Of a stretch of 9,711 nt of DNA, positions 1 through 6,399 are shown piece after piece. The stretch comes from Chloroflexota bacterium. Lineage in GTDB: Bacteria; Chloroflexota; Limnocylindria; Limnocylindrales; CSP1-4. The stretch's first letter is position 1; each line of letters opens with the position of its first letter. The DNA is taken from NCBI GenBank assembly GCA_003157175.1, contig PMIQ01000228.1, positions 1 through 9,711 of the forward strand, in the 5' to 3' direction. The position numbers were made by a program, and so were the translations under genes. The notes under the pieces were generated by a model. It did not search any database and had not been told where the DNA came from. It worked only from the letters and a program-made list of their open reading frames with translations.

Positions 1-1
1 G

Positions 2-1885
2 ACCACGATGCTGCGCGAGGCGGCCCGCGTCCTGGCCGACGACCAGGGCAAGCGGGTCGTGGTCGTGGATACGAGCAACGAGATTGCCGGCGACGGCGAC
101 ATCCCGCACCCGGCAATAGGTCGAGCCCGCCGGATGCAGGTCCGAACGCCCTCGCTCCAGCACGAGGTGATGATCGAGGCCGTTGAGAACCACATGCCCG
201 AGGTCATCGTCATCGACGAGATCGGGACCGAGCTGGAGGCGCAGGCCGCCCGGACGATCGCCGAGCGCGGCGTTCAGCTGATCGGCACCGCCCACGGCAA
301 CAACCTCGACAACCTGATGCTCAACCCGACGCTCACGGACCTGATCGGCGGCATTCAGACCGTCACGCTCGGCGACGAGGAGGCGCGGCGCCGCCGCTCG
401 CAAAAGAGCGTCCTCGAGCGCAAGGCTCCGCCCACGTTCGACGTCATCGTCGAGATTCTCGACCGCGAGAAGGTCACCGTTCATTCGGATGTGGCCGAGA
501 CCGTGGACTCCCTTCTGCGTGGCGATCCGATCTCGTCCGAGTTGCGCTGGCGCGACGAAGGCGGCGTGCACCGCTCGCAGTCGCGGCCCAAGCCGTCGCC
601 GCGCGAGGCGTTGAGTGGCGGCGACCGCTTTGGGAGCGACCGATTCGCCGGGCTCGTGGGCGCCGGGCCGGGCTGGCGCACGGAGCCCGGCTGGCGCGGC
701 TCGGGGTCGTACCACTCCCCGTCCGACTGGCGGGAGGCGGATCGGGGCGGGGCGCGGCCGGGCTTCAGACCGGGGGCCGGCGGCGGTTGGCGGACGCCGG
801 TCCGCGGCTCGCGCGAAATCCGTGACGGGTCGCGCCGGACACGGACCGGCGAAGGGTCGAGCGGCAACGGCGGCGCGCCCGGCGGTGCTCCGGGCGGCGG
901 GCCCGGTGGAGGGCCTGGCCAAGGCTGGCCCGCCGGTGGGGCCGGTCCAGGCCCCGATGCGGGTGCGCGGATGCTGCCCGGAGAGCGGTTCGCGGCGTCG
1001 CCGCGCGGTCCCGGCGGCGAGGCGGCCGTCTCGCCGTTCAAGGCCGGAGAGATAGCGGATCGCGGCCCGATCGAGCGTGGGGCGCTGCCGGCACGTGGGG
1101 CGCTGCCGGCACCGGAGCCGCGGGCGCGCGAGCAGCGCGAGCTGGAGCGGCAGCGCTCTTGGGCCCAGCAGGCGACGCGCGCCCTGAACGACTTTCGTGC
1201 CGAGGACGTGGACGAGGATGTCGATGAGCTCGAGCCGGTGGGCGCAGTCGCGCGACGCGCCACGATCTCTCCGGCCGCCATGCCGCCCGAAACGGATGAC
1301 CGCGAGGACCTCGCCGACGAGCTTGGCGAGGACGACGAGGTCCTGGCCGACGCCGTCCGTACCCGGACCAGCAGCGACGGCGCGGGCGAGGACGACGGCG
1401 CTCCCATCCTGCGCGTCCGCGACTCGGGCTCCATCCTGCCGACGCTGCGGGTCCTGCCCCACGGCATCAATCGCAAGCGCCTCGAGCAGGCGATCAAGGC
1501 TCTGCAGCTGCCGGTCATCATCGCCCGCGACTCGCGCGAGGCGGACGTGGTGATGACGCTCAAGAGTGAATACCGCCAGAAGACCGCCGGACTGCGCGAG
1601 GCCGAGGACCGGGGCCTGCCGATCTACGTCCTCAAGAGCAACACCATCGTCCAGATGGAGGCGAGCCTGACTTCGATCTTCTCGCTCGAAGTCGACCCTC
1701 GGGAGGCAGCCCTCCGCGAGGCCGAGGAGGCGATCGGGATGGTGATCCACAACATCGAGCCCGTCGAGCTTTCGCCCCAGAACGCTTACATCCGCCGGCT
1801 GCAGCATCAGATGGCAGAGCGCGCGAACTTGATCTCGCGCTCGCGTGGACGCGAGCCCTACCGCCGGGTCCGGCTGTACCCGTGA
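2..1885 (+). CDS. SpoIIIAA/Ycf45-like AAA ATPase with C-terminal R3H domain (5' end outside window)
   Basis: The reading frame is open to the left edge. The first two codons read Thr-Thr before MLREAAR, which looks like the end of a Walker A loop (GKTT-MLRE), so the Met at position 8 is internal and the N-terminus is missing. Counting from that Met (625 residues), the ATPase part has a Walker B stretch VIVIDEIG (67-73) and a GTAHG motif (93-97), up to about residue 185. Residues about 186-465 are low-complexity: first Gly/Pro/Arg-rich, then acidic. A conserved C-terminal part (about 466-575) follows, then an R3H motif (R596-x3-H600) near the end. Family members are putative single-stranded nucleic-acid-binding ATPases (plastid Ycf45, SpoIIIAA-like); the precise role is unknown. 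The following gene, tmk, appears to have its own promoter. Family call is firm; function is not. Confidence 0.88.
   Translation, partial: TTMLREAARVLADDQGKRVVVVDTSNEIAGDGDIPHPAIGRARRMQVRTPSLQHEVMIEAVENHMPEVIVIDEIGTELEAQAARTIAERGVQLIGTAHGNNLDNLMLNPTLTDLIGGIQTVTLGDEEARRRRSQKSVLERKAPPTFDVIVEILDREKVTVHSDVAETVDSLLRGDPISSELRWRDEGGVHRSQSRPKPSPREALSGGDRFGSDRFAGLVGAGPGWRTEPGWRGSGSYHSPSDWREADRGGARPGFRPGAGGGWRTPVRGSREIRDGSRRTRTGEGSSGNGGAPGGAPGGGPGGGPGQGWPAGGAGPGPDAGARMLPGERFAASPRGPGGEAAVSPFKAGEIADRGPIERGALPARGALPAPEPRAREQRELERQRSWAQQATRALNDFRAEDVDEDVDELEPVGAVARRATISPAAMPPETDDREDLADELGEDDEVLADAVRTRTSSDGAGEDDGAPILRVRDSGSILPTLRVLPHGINRKRLEQAIKALQLPVIIARDSREADVVMTLKSEYRQKTAGLREAEDRGLPIYVLKSNTIVQMEASLTSIFSLEVDPREAALREAEEAIGMVIHNIEPVELSPQNAYIRRLQHQMAERANLISRSRGREPYRRVRLYP
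1076..1111 (+). repeat. Perfect 2 x 18-bp in-frame tandem duplication
   Basis: The 18-base unit CGTGGGGCGCTGCCGGCA occurs twice back to back and encodes [12 protein letters not shown] inside the disordered linker of the AAA/R3H protein. The identity of the two copies, including third codon positions, suggests a recent slippage event in a stretch under little constraint. Confidence 0.9.
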
Positions 1886-1977
1886 ATTGGGCCTCGGGCC
1901 GGCCCGTTGCGATGGCGCAGCCACGACCGTGGGTCGCGCCGCCGGCCGCGGGCCCGTTCGACCGCCCGCGGCTCGGC

Positions 1978-1983
1978 TAGACT
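1978..1983 (+). promoter_or_regulatory. Putative -10 element of a leaderless tmk promoter
   Basis: TAGACT lies exactly 6 bases before the tmk ATG, so transcription starting at the usual distance from a -10 hexamer would begin at the start codon. No Shine-Dalgarno sequence is visible before this ATG. A weak -35-like TTCGAC sits at 1957-1962 (15-bp spacer). The same geometry is seen at 5469-5474 before darA, which strengthens the reading. Confidence 0.55.
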
Positions 1984-1989
1984 CGTCGA

Positions 1990-2739
1990 ATGAACCTCGA
2001 CGGCGGCCCCCGACGCGGCTTCTTCCTGACCCTCGAGGGTCCTGAGGGCTCCGGCAAGTCCACGCAGGCCCGGCGGCTGGCAGCTCGCTTGACCGCGTCC
2101 GGCCTGACTTGCGTGGTGACTCGTGAGCCGGGCGGGACGGCCCTGGGCGAGGCGGTCCGCCGGATCCTGCTCCACGCTCCCGAGCCGTCGCCCGTGCCGG
2201 CGGCCGATGCGCTGCTCTTCAACGCCGCTCGAGCCCAGCTCGCGGCCGAGGTCATCGAGCCGGCTCTCGAGCGCGGTGAAGTCGTCATCTGCGACCGCTT
2301 CGGCGACTCGACTCTCGCCTATCAGGGCTTCGGTGCCGGCCAGCCGCTCGAGGCGCTGCGTTCGCTGGCGCACTTCGCGGTGGGCGACCTCCGCCCGGAC
2401 CTGACAGTGCTGATCGATCTGCCCGCCGAGGAGGGTCTGGCGCGCAAGCAAGCGGACGAGGTCACCCGCTTCGAGGAGCGCGCCGACCTCGAGTTCCATC
2501 GCCGAGTGCGCGACGGATTCCTGGCTCTGGCCGCCGCCGAGCCGGACCGTTTCGTGATCGTGGACGGCCGCCAGACGGTCGAGGCGATCGAGGCGGCGGT
2601 TTTCGAGGCGCTCCGGCCGAGGCTCGGCTCGGGCCACCCGGACGGCCAGGTGCCCGCGCGCACCGTCGCCGTCGCCCCTGAGGCTCCTCCCCTGGATTCG
2701 AGTGAACCGGAACGCAATCCAGTGCGAATGGACAGATGA
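1990..2739 (+). CDS. tmk: Thymidylate kinase (dTMP kinase)
   Basis: Phosphorylates dTMP to dTDP with ATP in the cytoplasm, an essential step of dTTP synthesis. The 249-residue protein shows the P-loop GPEGSGKST (17-25), the REPGG motif (45-49), the DRFGDST motif followed by AYQG (102-113), and a lid region with R152 and RFEERADLEFHRRVR (160-174). Known bacterial Tmk proteins are about 205-215 residues; this one carries an extra tail of about 35 residues (215-249), Pro/Glu-rich and probably disordered. The start is supported by the P-loop position and by the -10-like hexamer just upstream, not by an RBS. The stop overlaps the next start as ATGA, so the ECF sigma gene is probably translationally coupled. 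In Firmicutes tmk neighbours darA, which here lies about 2.7 kb downstream. Confidence 0.95.
   Translation: MNLDGGPRRGFFLTLEGPEGSGKSTQARRLAARLTASGLTCVVTREPGGTALGEAVRRILLHAPEPSPVPAADALLFNAARAQLAAEVIEPALERGEVVICDRFGDSTLAYQGFGAGQPLEALRSLAHFAVGDLRPDLTVLIDLPAEEGLARKQADEVTRFEERADLEFHRRVRDGFLALAAAEPDRFVIVDGRQTVEAIEAAVFEALRPRLGSGHPDGQVPARTVAVAPEAPPLDSSEPERNPVRMDR
2692..2722. promoter_or_regulatory. Inverted repeat ahead of the first ECF sigma gene
   Basis: CTGGATT (2692-2698) and AATCCAG (2716-2722) form a perfect 7-bp dyad around a 17-base centre holding two GAAC words. It ends 13 bases before the sigma gene ATG, inside the codons of the extra Tmk tail, in a stretch of only about 53% G+C (2692-2738). 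It could be an operator or promoter element for the sigma/anti-sigma pair, or an RNA hairpin. No function is shown by sequence alone. Confidence 0.4.
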
Positions 2740-3419
2740 GGGACCCGGTGGTCTTGCCCACACCTCTGGTCACGCCCCAGGGGCCCTCGGAGGAACAATC
2801 GGAGGCCCAATTGATGCGCCAGGTCGCCGCCGGTGAGATCGGCGGGCTAGAGACGCTTTACGATCGCTACCACGCGGTCGCATATGCGCTCGCTCTGCGC
2901 ATCACAACGGAAACCGGGCTGGCCGAGGACGTAGTCCAGGATTCGTTCCTCGGTCTGTGGCGCAACGCCGGGCGCTATGCCGAAGACAAGGGCAGCGTCA
3001 AGGGCTGGTTGCTGGCCATCGTCCGTCACCGCGCCATCGACTCGACCCGCCGCCGCCGCAACGGCGTGACCCTCGGCGATGAAACGGAGGGACTGGTTCC
3101 GGCGGCCCTGACGCTGCCGGACATCTGGCCTGAGGTCGCCGGACGGCTCGACGCCCAGCAGATCAGGATCGCGCTGGCGAAGCTGCCGGAGGCGCAGCGC
3201 GAGGCCATCGAGCTGGCTTACTACGACGGTCTCACGCAGCGGGAGATCGCCACCAGGACCGGCGCCCCTCTTGGCACGGTTAAGAGCAGGATGCGGCTCG
3301 GTCTGGTCTCTCTTCGCCGCGAACTCATGAATATGGCCGAGGGGTCCGACGGGATGGGCCCGGCATCAAGGGCCGGAGCGTTGCCGCTTCCGTTCACCGG
3401 CCCGAAGGGCAGGGGCTGA
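2736..3419 (+). CDS. ECF RNA polymerase sigma factor (SigK-like, first module)
   Basis: Alternative sigma factor directing RNA polymerase to a set of stress or envelope promoters. The 227-residue protein has sigma region 2 at about 38-107 (LYDRYHAVAYALALRI, then AEDVVQDSFLGLW, the core- and -10-contacting helices) and region 4 at about 136-197 with the helix-turn-helix LTQREIATRTGAPLGTVKSR (166-185). Residues 198-227 extend past region 4 and are low in structure. The ATG overlaps the tmk stop by 4 bp; Met28 (2817) is a possible later start, although the coupled start is preferred. The RskA-like anti-sigma gene begins 1 base after the stop, so this is a classic sigma/anti-sigma pair, presumably held inactive at the membrane. 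The assignment as ECF is firm; the SigK resemblance rests on the partner type. Confidence 0.93.
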   Translation: MRDPVVLPTPLVTPQGPSEEQSEAQLMRQVAAGEIGGLETLYDRYHAVAYALALRITTETGLAEDVVQDSFLGLWRNAGRYAEDKGSVKGWLLAIVRHRAIDSTRRRRNGVTLGDETEGLVPAALTLPDIWPEVAGRLDAQQIRIALAKLPEAQREAIELAYYDGLTQREIATRTGAPLGTVKSRMRLGLVSLRRELMNMAEGSDGMGPASRAGALPLPFTGPKGRG

Positions 3420-3420
3420 G

Positions 3421-4296
3421 ATGGCCATCGCATGCGATCGCGTTCGTGACCTGGCCCCCGGTTTCGTCCTGGGGGCGCTGGACCCAGCCGAGATGGCCGC
3501 CGTGCGCGACCATCTGAGCACCTGCGCAAAGCCCCATCCCGAACTGCGCGAGATGGGCGGCATCCTGCCGTACCTGGGAGGCTCCCTCGACCCGGTTGAG
3601 CCACCGAAGCACCTGCGGGCCGCGGTCATGGCCGCCGCTCTGGAGGATCTGCGCGCTCGTTCGGCGGAGAAGGCCGCTCCGGCCGAGGTTGTACCGGCCG
3701 CGTACGAGCGGAAGGCCGCGCCCGTATTGACGGTTCTCGAACCGGCACGCTCCGCCCGGGTGGTATCGCTGAGCCGCGCTCGCACCGTGCGCAGCCGAAG
3801 GGCGGTCACCTGGCTCACGCGCGTTGCGGCCGTGGCCGCAATCGTCAGCCTGGCCGGATATGCCGTCGTAGTCCAGGGCGACCTGAACAGCGCCCACAAG
3901 TCGAAGGACGACACGGCCACGATAGTGGGCGCCGCGGGACAGCCGGGCGCTCGAGCGGCGGTCCTGGTCCCGGCGGCCGGGGGCAAGGGCGCGGGCGAGG
4001 CAGTCCTCCTGCCGAGCGGTCACGTCTTCCTGTACCTGTCTGGCCTCGAGCCGACGAAGGGCGACCAGGTCTACATGGTCTGGTCCAGTGCCGACGGCGG
4101 CCCCGTCATCAAGGACGGGTGGATCACGGTTGACGAGCAGGGCGCGAACTCGCTGCAGATAGACGATGTTCCCGCCGCGGATTCGTTGTGGCTGATGGTC
4201 TGCCTGGAACCCAACCACAGCGTGAACATGCCGACCGGACCCGTCATCGCGACCGGGACCATCTGGGTCTACCCTCCCGCGACGCCGACGGTCTGA
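3421..4296 (+). CDS. Membrane-anchored RskA-like anti-sigma factor with variant zinc motif
   Basis: Expected to bind the preceding ECF sigma factor in the cytoplasm and release it on an envelope signal. In the 291-residue protein, residues 1-50 form an anti-sigma domain (LAPGFVLGALDPAE, then HLSTC). The usual H-x3-C-x2-C zinc motif is altered: H31, C35 and H39 (H-x3-C-x3-H), with C5 placed 25 residues earlier. Residues 64-82 resemble the PPxHLRxxxxxA segment of RskA. One membrane helix spans about 128-151. The outer part (193-288) matches the RskA fold pattern: YLSGLEP, GDQVYMVW, a late LEP motif and PTGPVIATGT. An AGGGG Shine-Dalgarno (3411-3415) sits 5 bases before the ATG. Family assignment is strong; the sensed signal is unknown. 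RskA-type proteins are typically released by regulated proteolysis. Confidence 0.9.
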   Translation: MAIACDRVRDLAPGFVLGALDPAEMAAVRDHLSTCAKPHPELREMGGILPYLGGSLDPVEPPKHLRAAVMAAALEDLRARSAEKAAPAEVVPAAYERKAAPVLTVLEPARSARVVSLSRARTVRSRRAVTWLTRVAAVAAIVSLAGYAVVVQGDLNSAHKSKDDTATIVGAAGQPGARAAVLVPAAGGKGAGEAVLLPSGHVFLYLSGLEPTKGDQVYMVWSSADGGPVIKDGWITVDEQGANSLQIDDVPAADSLWLMVCLEPNHSVNMPTGPVIATGTIWVYPPATPTV

Positions 4297-4299
4297 CCC

Positions 4300-4324
4300 C
4301 TGGCGTCCGACTCACGGTAGCCAG
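4300..4324 (+). terminator. Hairpin just after the anti-sigma gene
   Basis: CTGGC (4300-4304) pairs with GCCAG (4320-4324), with an inner CCG/CGG stem (4307-4309 with 4315-4317) around the loop ACTCA. It begins 4 bases after the stop codon, in the 58-bp gap between converging genes. There is no T-run, so intrinsic termination is uncertain. Confidence 0.4.
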
Positions 4325-4340
4325 ACCGCCTCTTACGCCT

Positions 4341-4352
4341 GCGCCGCGGCGC
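4341..4352. repeat. 12-bp GC palindrome between converging genes
   Basis: GCGCCGCGGCGC is a perfect palindrome lying 3 bases beyond the stop codon of the minus-strand GGDEF gene. It could help end transcription of that gene, but a palindrome with no loop or T-run in 70% GC DNA may be chance. Confidence 0.3.
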
Positions 4353-4354
4353 CG

Positions 4355-5389
4355 TTATTCAGCCGAAGGCGTCCGGGCCACGACTCTCCCGCCGCCCGCC
4401 TCGCGGGCCGACTGCATGGCCTGCTCCGCGACCTCGATCAACTCCTCGGGGGTGCGGCCGTCCAGCGGGTAGCCGGCGATCCCCGCCGACACGCTGACGG
4501 ACTTGCCGTCGACCGGCGCCAGGGCGCCGATGCCGCGCACCAGCCGTTCGGTCACGATCAACCCATCCGGCCCCGGAGCTAGGAGCATGAACTGGTCGCC
4601 GGCATAGCGGGCGATGGTATCCACGAGACGGACCGATTCGGCGAGGATCTGGGCCACGCGGCGGAGAGCCTCGTCGCCGGCCGCGTTACCGCCGGCCCGC
4701 TGCATCTCCTCGAAGTTGTCGATCTCGAACAGCGCCACGGACAGAGCCACGCCCTGGCGGCCGGCGCGGGCGACTTCGAGCTCGAACAGCCGATCGACGG
4801 TGCGGCGATTGGCCAGCCCGGTCAGCGGATCGGTGTGGGCCAGGCGATCGAACCACTCCGCGCGTTCGGAGCCCATCGACACGGCCAGTGCCCGCTCGAC
4901 GGCGACGGCCGCCAGATCGGCGAGCGGCTCCGCACCGAGCAACGTCTCGCGTTGCGGCAGTGGCCCCGCGAATCCGAGCGCCATCGTCCCGAGCGCAATC
5001 TCGATTCCGTCGCGCCGCACGATCAGCGGCAGCAGATATGCGGTGGTCGAACCGCGAAGCACCGGCACATGGCCGGCGTCGTCGACCTCGAGCGGATGGC
5101 GCGTCCGAATGACGTCGGCCAGCGGGTCGTGGCTCGAGGCCAGTGAGCCGACCGAGCCGGCTTCGGAGGCGACTTCCGCGGCGATTCCGAAGGTGACCGC
5201 CAGCTCGAGCTCGTCGTGGTCGGCGTCGAGAATGTAGACCGCGCCGGCGCCGGCTCCGAGATGCTCGCCGGCCAGACCCAGCAGCTCGGCCAGGGCGTCG
5301 TCGAGATCATCGCTGCGCGCGACGGCGGCGGCAGCAGCCGCGAAGAAAGCGCCGTCCGATCGTTCGTGAAGCGGCCGTTCGCCAGGCAC
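4355..5389 (-). CDS. GAF-GGDEF protein with degenerate active site and intact I-site
   Basis: The 344-residue protein has an N-terminal GAF-like sensor domain (about 25-172) and a C-terminal GGDEF domain (about 180-340), recognised from HTDPLTGLANRR (185-196), the SVSAGIAGYP strand (299-308) and the final AREAGGGRV (328-336). GGDEF enzymes make c-di-GMP from two GTP. Here the signature reads AGDQF (263-267), with Gln for the catalytic-motif Glu. The usual DxDxFK stretch reads EIDNFEE (222-228), so the metal-binding Asp is Glu and the phosphate-contacting Lys is Glu; the guanine-binding Asn position appears to be Q230. The inhibitory RxxD site is kept as RLVD (254-257). No signal peptide or membrane helix is seen, so it is cytoplasmic. 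The start is GTG with GGGGAGGA just upstream and a TACAAT -10 further up. It may be a weak enzyme or a c-di-GMP receptor. Confidence 0.9.
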   Translation of the reverse strand: MPGERPLHERSDGAFFAAAAAAVARSDDLDDALAELLGLAGEHLGAGAGAVYILDADHDELELAVTFGIAAEVASEAGSVGSLASSHDPLADVIRTRHPLEVDDAGHVPVLRGSTTAYLLPLIVRRDGIEIALGTMALGFAGPLPQRETLLGAEPLADLAAVAVERALAVSMGSERAEWFDRLAHTDPLTGLANRRTVDRLFELEVARAGRQGVALSVALFEIDNFEEMQRAGGNAAGDEALRRVAQILAESVRLVDTIARYAGDQFMLLAPGPDGLIVTERLVRGIGALAPVDGKSVSVSAGIAGYPLDGRTPEELIEVAEQAMQSAREAGGGRVVARTPSAE

Positions 5390-5426
5390 GGGTCCTCCCC
5401 TTCAGCGTGGACGTGGAACCCTCGCG

Positions 5427-5432
5427 ATTGTA
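5427..5432 (-). promoter_or_regulatory. Putative -10 element for the GAF-GGDEF gene
   Basis: Read on the minus strand this is TACAAT, five of six bases matching TATAAT. It lies 37 bases before the GTG start at 5389, leaving a leader of about 30 bases that carries the Shine-Dalgarno GGGGAGGA (5400-5393). No convincing -35 box is seen at the expected spacing. Confidence 0.5.
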
Positions 5433-5468
5433 CGGCCCGCTTCGGCTCGCGCGATACCCCTCTCCGAA

Positions 5469-5474
5469 TATACT
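5469..5474 (+). promoter_or_regulatory. Putative -10 element of a leaderless darA promoter
   Basis: TATACT is followed by exactly 6 bases and then the GTG start of darA, the same geometry as TAGACT before tmk. No Shine-Dalgarno sequence fits in the 6-base gap, so a leaderless transcript is likely. The minus-strand -10 at 5427-5432 lies 36 bases away, making the 91-bp gap a divergent promoter region. Confidence 0.6.
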
Positions 5475-5480
5475 CGGCCC

Positions 5481-5810
5481 GTGAAGCTCGTCGTCGCTAT
5501 CGTCCACAACGAAGACGCCAAGGTCCTCATCGACGTCCTGCTCAAGCATGAGCACCGCGCCACCTGGCTGCACAGTTGGGGCGGCTTCCTCAAACAGTCG
5601 AACTCGACCGTCATCGTCGGCGTCGAGGACGACAAGGTCGATGAGATCATCGGCCACGTCCGCGAGAACTGCCACTCGCGCACCCAGACCGTCAGCCCGA
5701 TCCCGCCGATCATGGAGCCGGGCGAGTTCTTCCTGCCCTACCCACTCGAAGTCGAGGTCGGCGGCGCGGTCGTCTTCATCCTTCCGATCGACCGGTTCGA
5801 GCGGATCTGA
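5481..5810 (+). CDS. darA: PII-like cyclic-di-AMP receptor, DarA/PstA (YaaQ) family
   Basis: A 109-residue protein, the usual length for DarA/PstA, a trimeric PII-like cytoplasmic protein that binds c-di-AMP. The whole sequence follows the family: MKLVVAIV at the start, RAT (26-28), GGFL (34-37), N41, VGVED (46-50), VSPI (71-74) and PYPLEVEVGGAVVF near the end (86-99). From memory of the S. aureus and B. subtilis structures, positions 24, 26, 28, 36-37, 41 and 47 line the ligand pocket. Here R26, T28, F36, L37, N41 and G47 are kept, whereas position 24 is Glu where Asn is usual. The start is GTG, six bases after TATACT. The NUDIX gene follows after 18 bases and is probably co-transcribed. Its partner protein is unknown even in studied bacteria. 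In Firmicutes it adjoins tmk, as it nearly does here. Confidence 0.93.
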   Translation: MKLVVAIVHNEDAKVLIDVLLKHEHRATWLHSWGGFLKQSNSTVIVGVEDDKVDEIIGHVRENCHSRTQTVSPIPPIMEPGEFFLPYPLEVEVGGAVVFILPIDRFERI

Positions 5811-5828
5811 CTGGCCCGCGGGCCGGGG

Positions 5829-6320
5829 GTGTCGGTGAGCCCATTTCGGCCGGACCTGGTGGACGTCTGGATCTTCCGCGCGCCGGGTCCCGAAATCCTG
5901 CTGCTGCGCCGCTCGCCCGGCCGCATCCTGCCCGGCCTGTGGCAGTGCGTCTCGGGCTCGCTCGAGGCCGGCGAGTCGGTGACCGAGGGAGCGCTACGAG
6001 AGCTGAGCGAGGAAACCGGCTTCGGGGCGGAAGAGATCGAGGCCTTCTTCGACCTGGACCAGGTCAACCAGTTCCACGAGCCGTCGGTCGGGGCGATCGT
6101 CACGAGCGCCATCTTCGCCGTGCGGGTTCGCGCCGGAGCCGAGCCGGTGCTCTCGCACGAGCACGACGCCGTGGGCTGGGTGTCGCCCGCGGGGGCGCTC
6201 GAGCTGGCGATCTGGCCGGCCTACCGCGAGTCGGTCCGCCGCATCGAGGAGAACTTGCTGGATCCAGAGCGGGCGATCTGGTTCGAGCTGACGCTGGGCG
6301 GGCAGCGGGCGCGGCGCTAG
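5829..6320 (+). CDS. NUDIX hydrolase, NudB-like
   Basis: Hydrolyses a nucleoside-diphosphate-linked compound. The 163-residue protein has a perfect Nudix box at 43-65 (G-x5-E-x7-REL-x-EE-x-GF; key residues G43, E49, R57, E58, E61, E62), which binds the catalytic metal. The preceding LLLRR (24-28) and WQCVSGSLEAGE (38-49) resemble NudB, the dihydroneopterin triphosphate pyrophosphatase of folate synthesis (WQSVTGS in the E. coli enzyme), but substrate cannot be fixed from sequence. Two GTG starts are possible, 5829 and 5835; the second has a better placed GGGGG. The gene follows darA by 18 bases with no visible promoter, so both are likely one transcript, ended by the hairpin just downstream. 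Confidence 0.9.
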   Translation: MSVSPFRPDLVDVWIFRAPGPEILLLRRSPGRILPGLWQCVSGSLEAGESVTEGALRELSEETGFGAEEIEAFFDLDQVNQFHEPSVGAIVTSAIFAVRVRAGAEPVLSHEHDAVGWVSPAGALELAIWPAYRESVRRIEENLLDPERAIWFELTLGGQRARR

Positions 6321-6321
6321 A

Positions 6322-6350
6322 TCTGGCGCGGGCGAGGATTCCGCGCCAGA
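6322..6350 (+). terminator. Strong hairpin after the NUDIX gene
   Basis: TCTGGCGCGG (6322-6331) pairs perfectly with CCGCGCCAGA (6341-6350), a 10-bp stem with a 9-base loop that starts one base after the stop codon. No T-run follows, so it may act as a terminator of the non-canonical GC-rich kind or protect the 3' end. It marks the end of the darA-NUDIX unit. Confidence 0.6.
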
Positions 6351-6399
6351 CTTGGGCCGGCCGATACCCGTTTCGGTCTCCCCGAGCCTCTTATGTGAT

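Noticed and set aside
481..1563. 360-residue open frame on the minus strand inside the AAA/R3H gene
   Set aside because: Ser/Arg/Pro-rich composition typical of antisense shadows in high-GC DNA; no recognisable domain and fully within a supported gene.
1889..1905. GGGCC/GGCCC hairpin after the AAA/R3H gene as a terminator
   Set aside because: Only 5 bp, GC-only, no T-run, and such matches are common at this base composition.
2709..2713. GGAAC as a possible ECF-type -35 for autoregulation of the first sigma gene
   Set aside because: No matching -10 element (such as CGTC) at a suitable distance, and a five-base word is expected by chance.
1858..2763. 301-residue minus-strand open frame over tmk
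   Set aside because: Antisense to Tmk, whose motifs are unmistakable; no family features of its own.
3394..4218. 274-residue minus-strand open frame over the anti-sigma gene
   Set aside because: Shadow of the RskA-like gene; no domain and no RBS.
6391..6396. TTATGT as a leaderless -10 for the second sigma gene
   Set aside because: Only 3 bases from GTG 6400, unlike the 6-base spacing at tmk and darA, and no -35 is visible.
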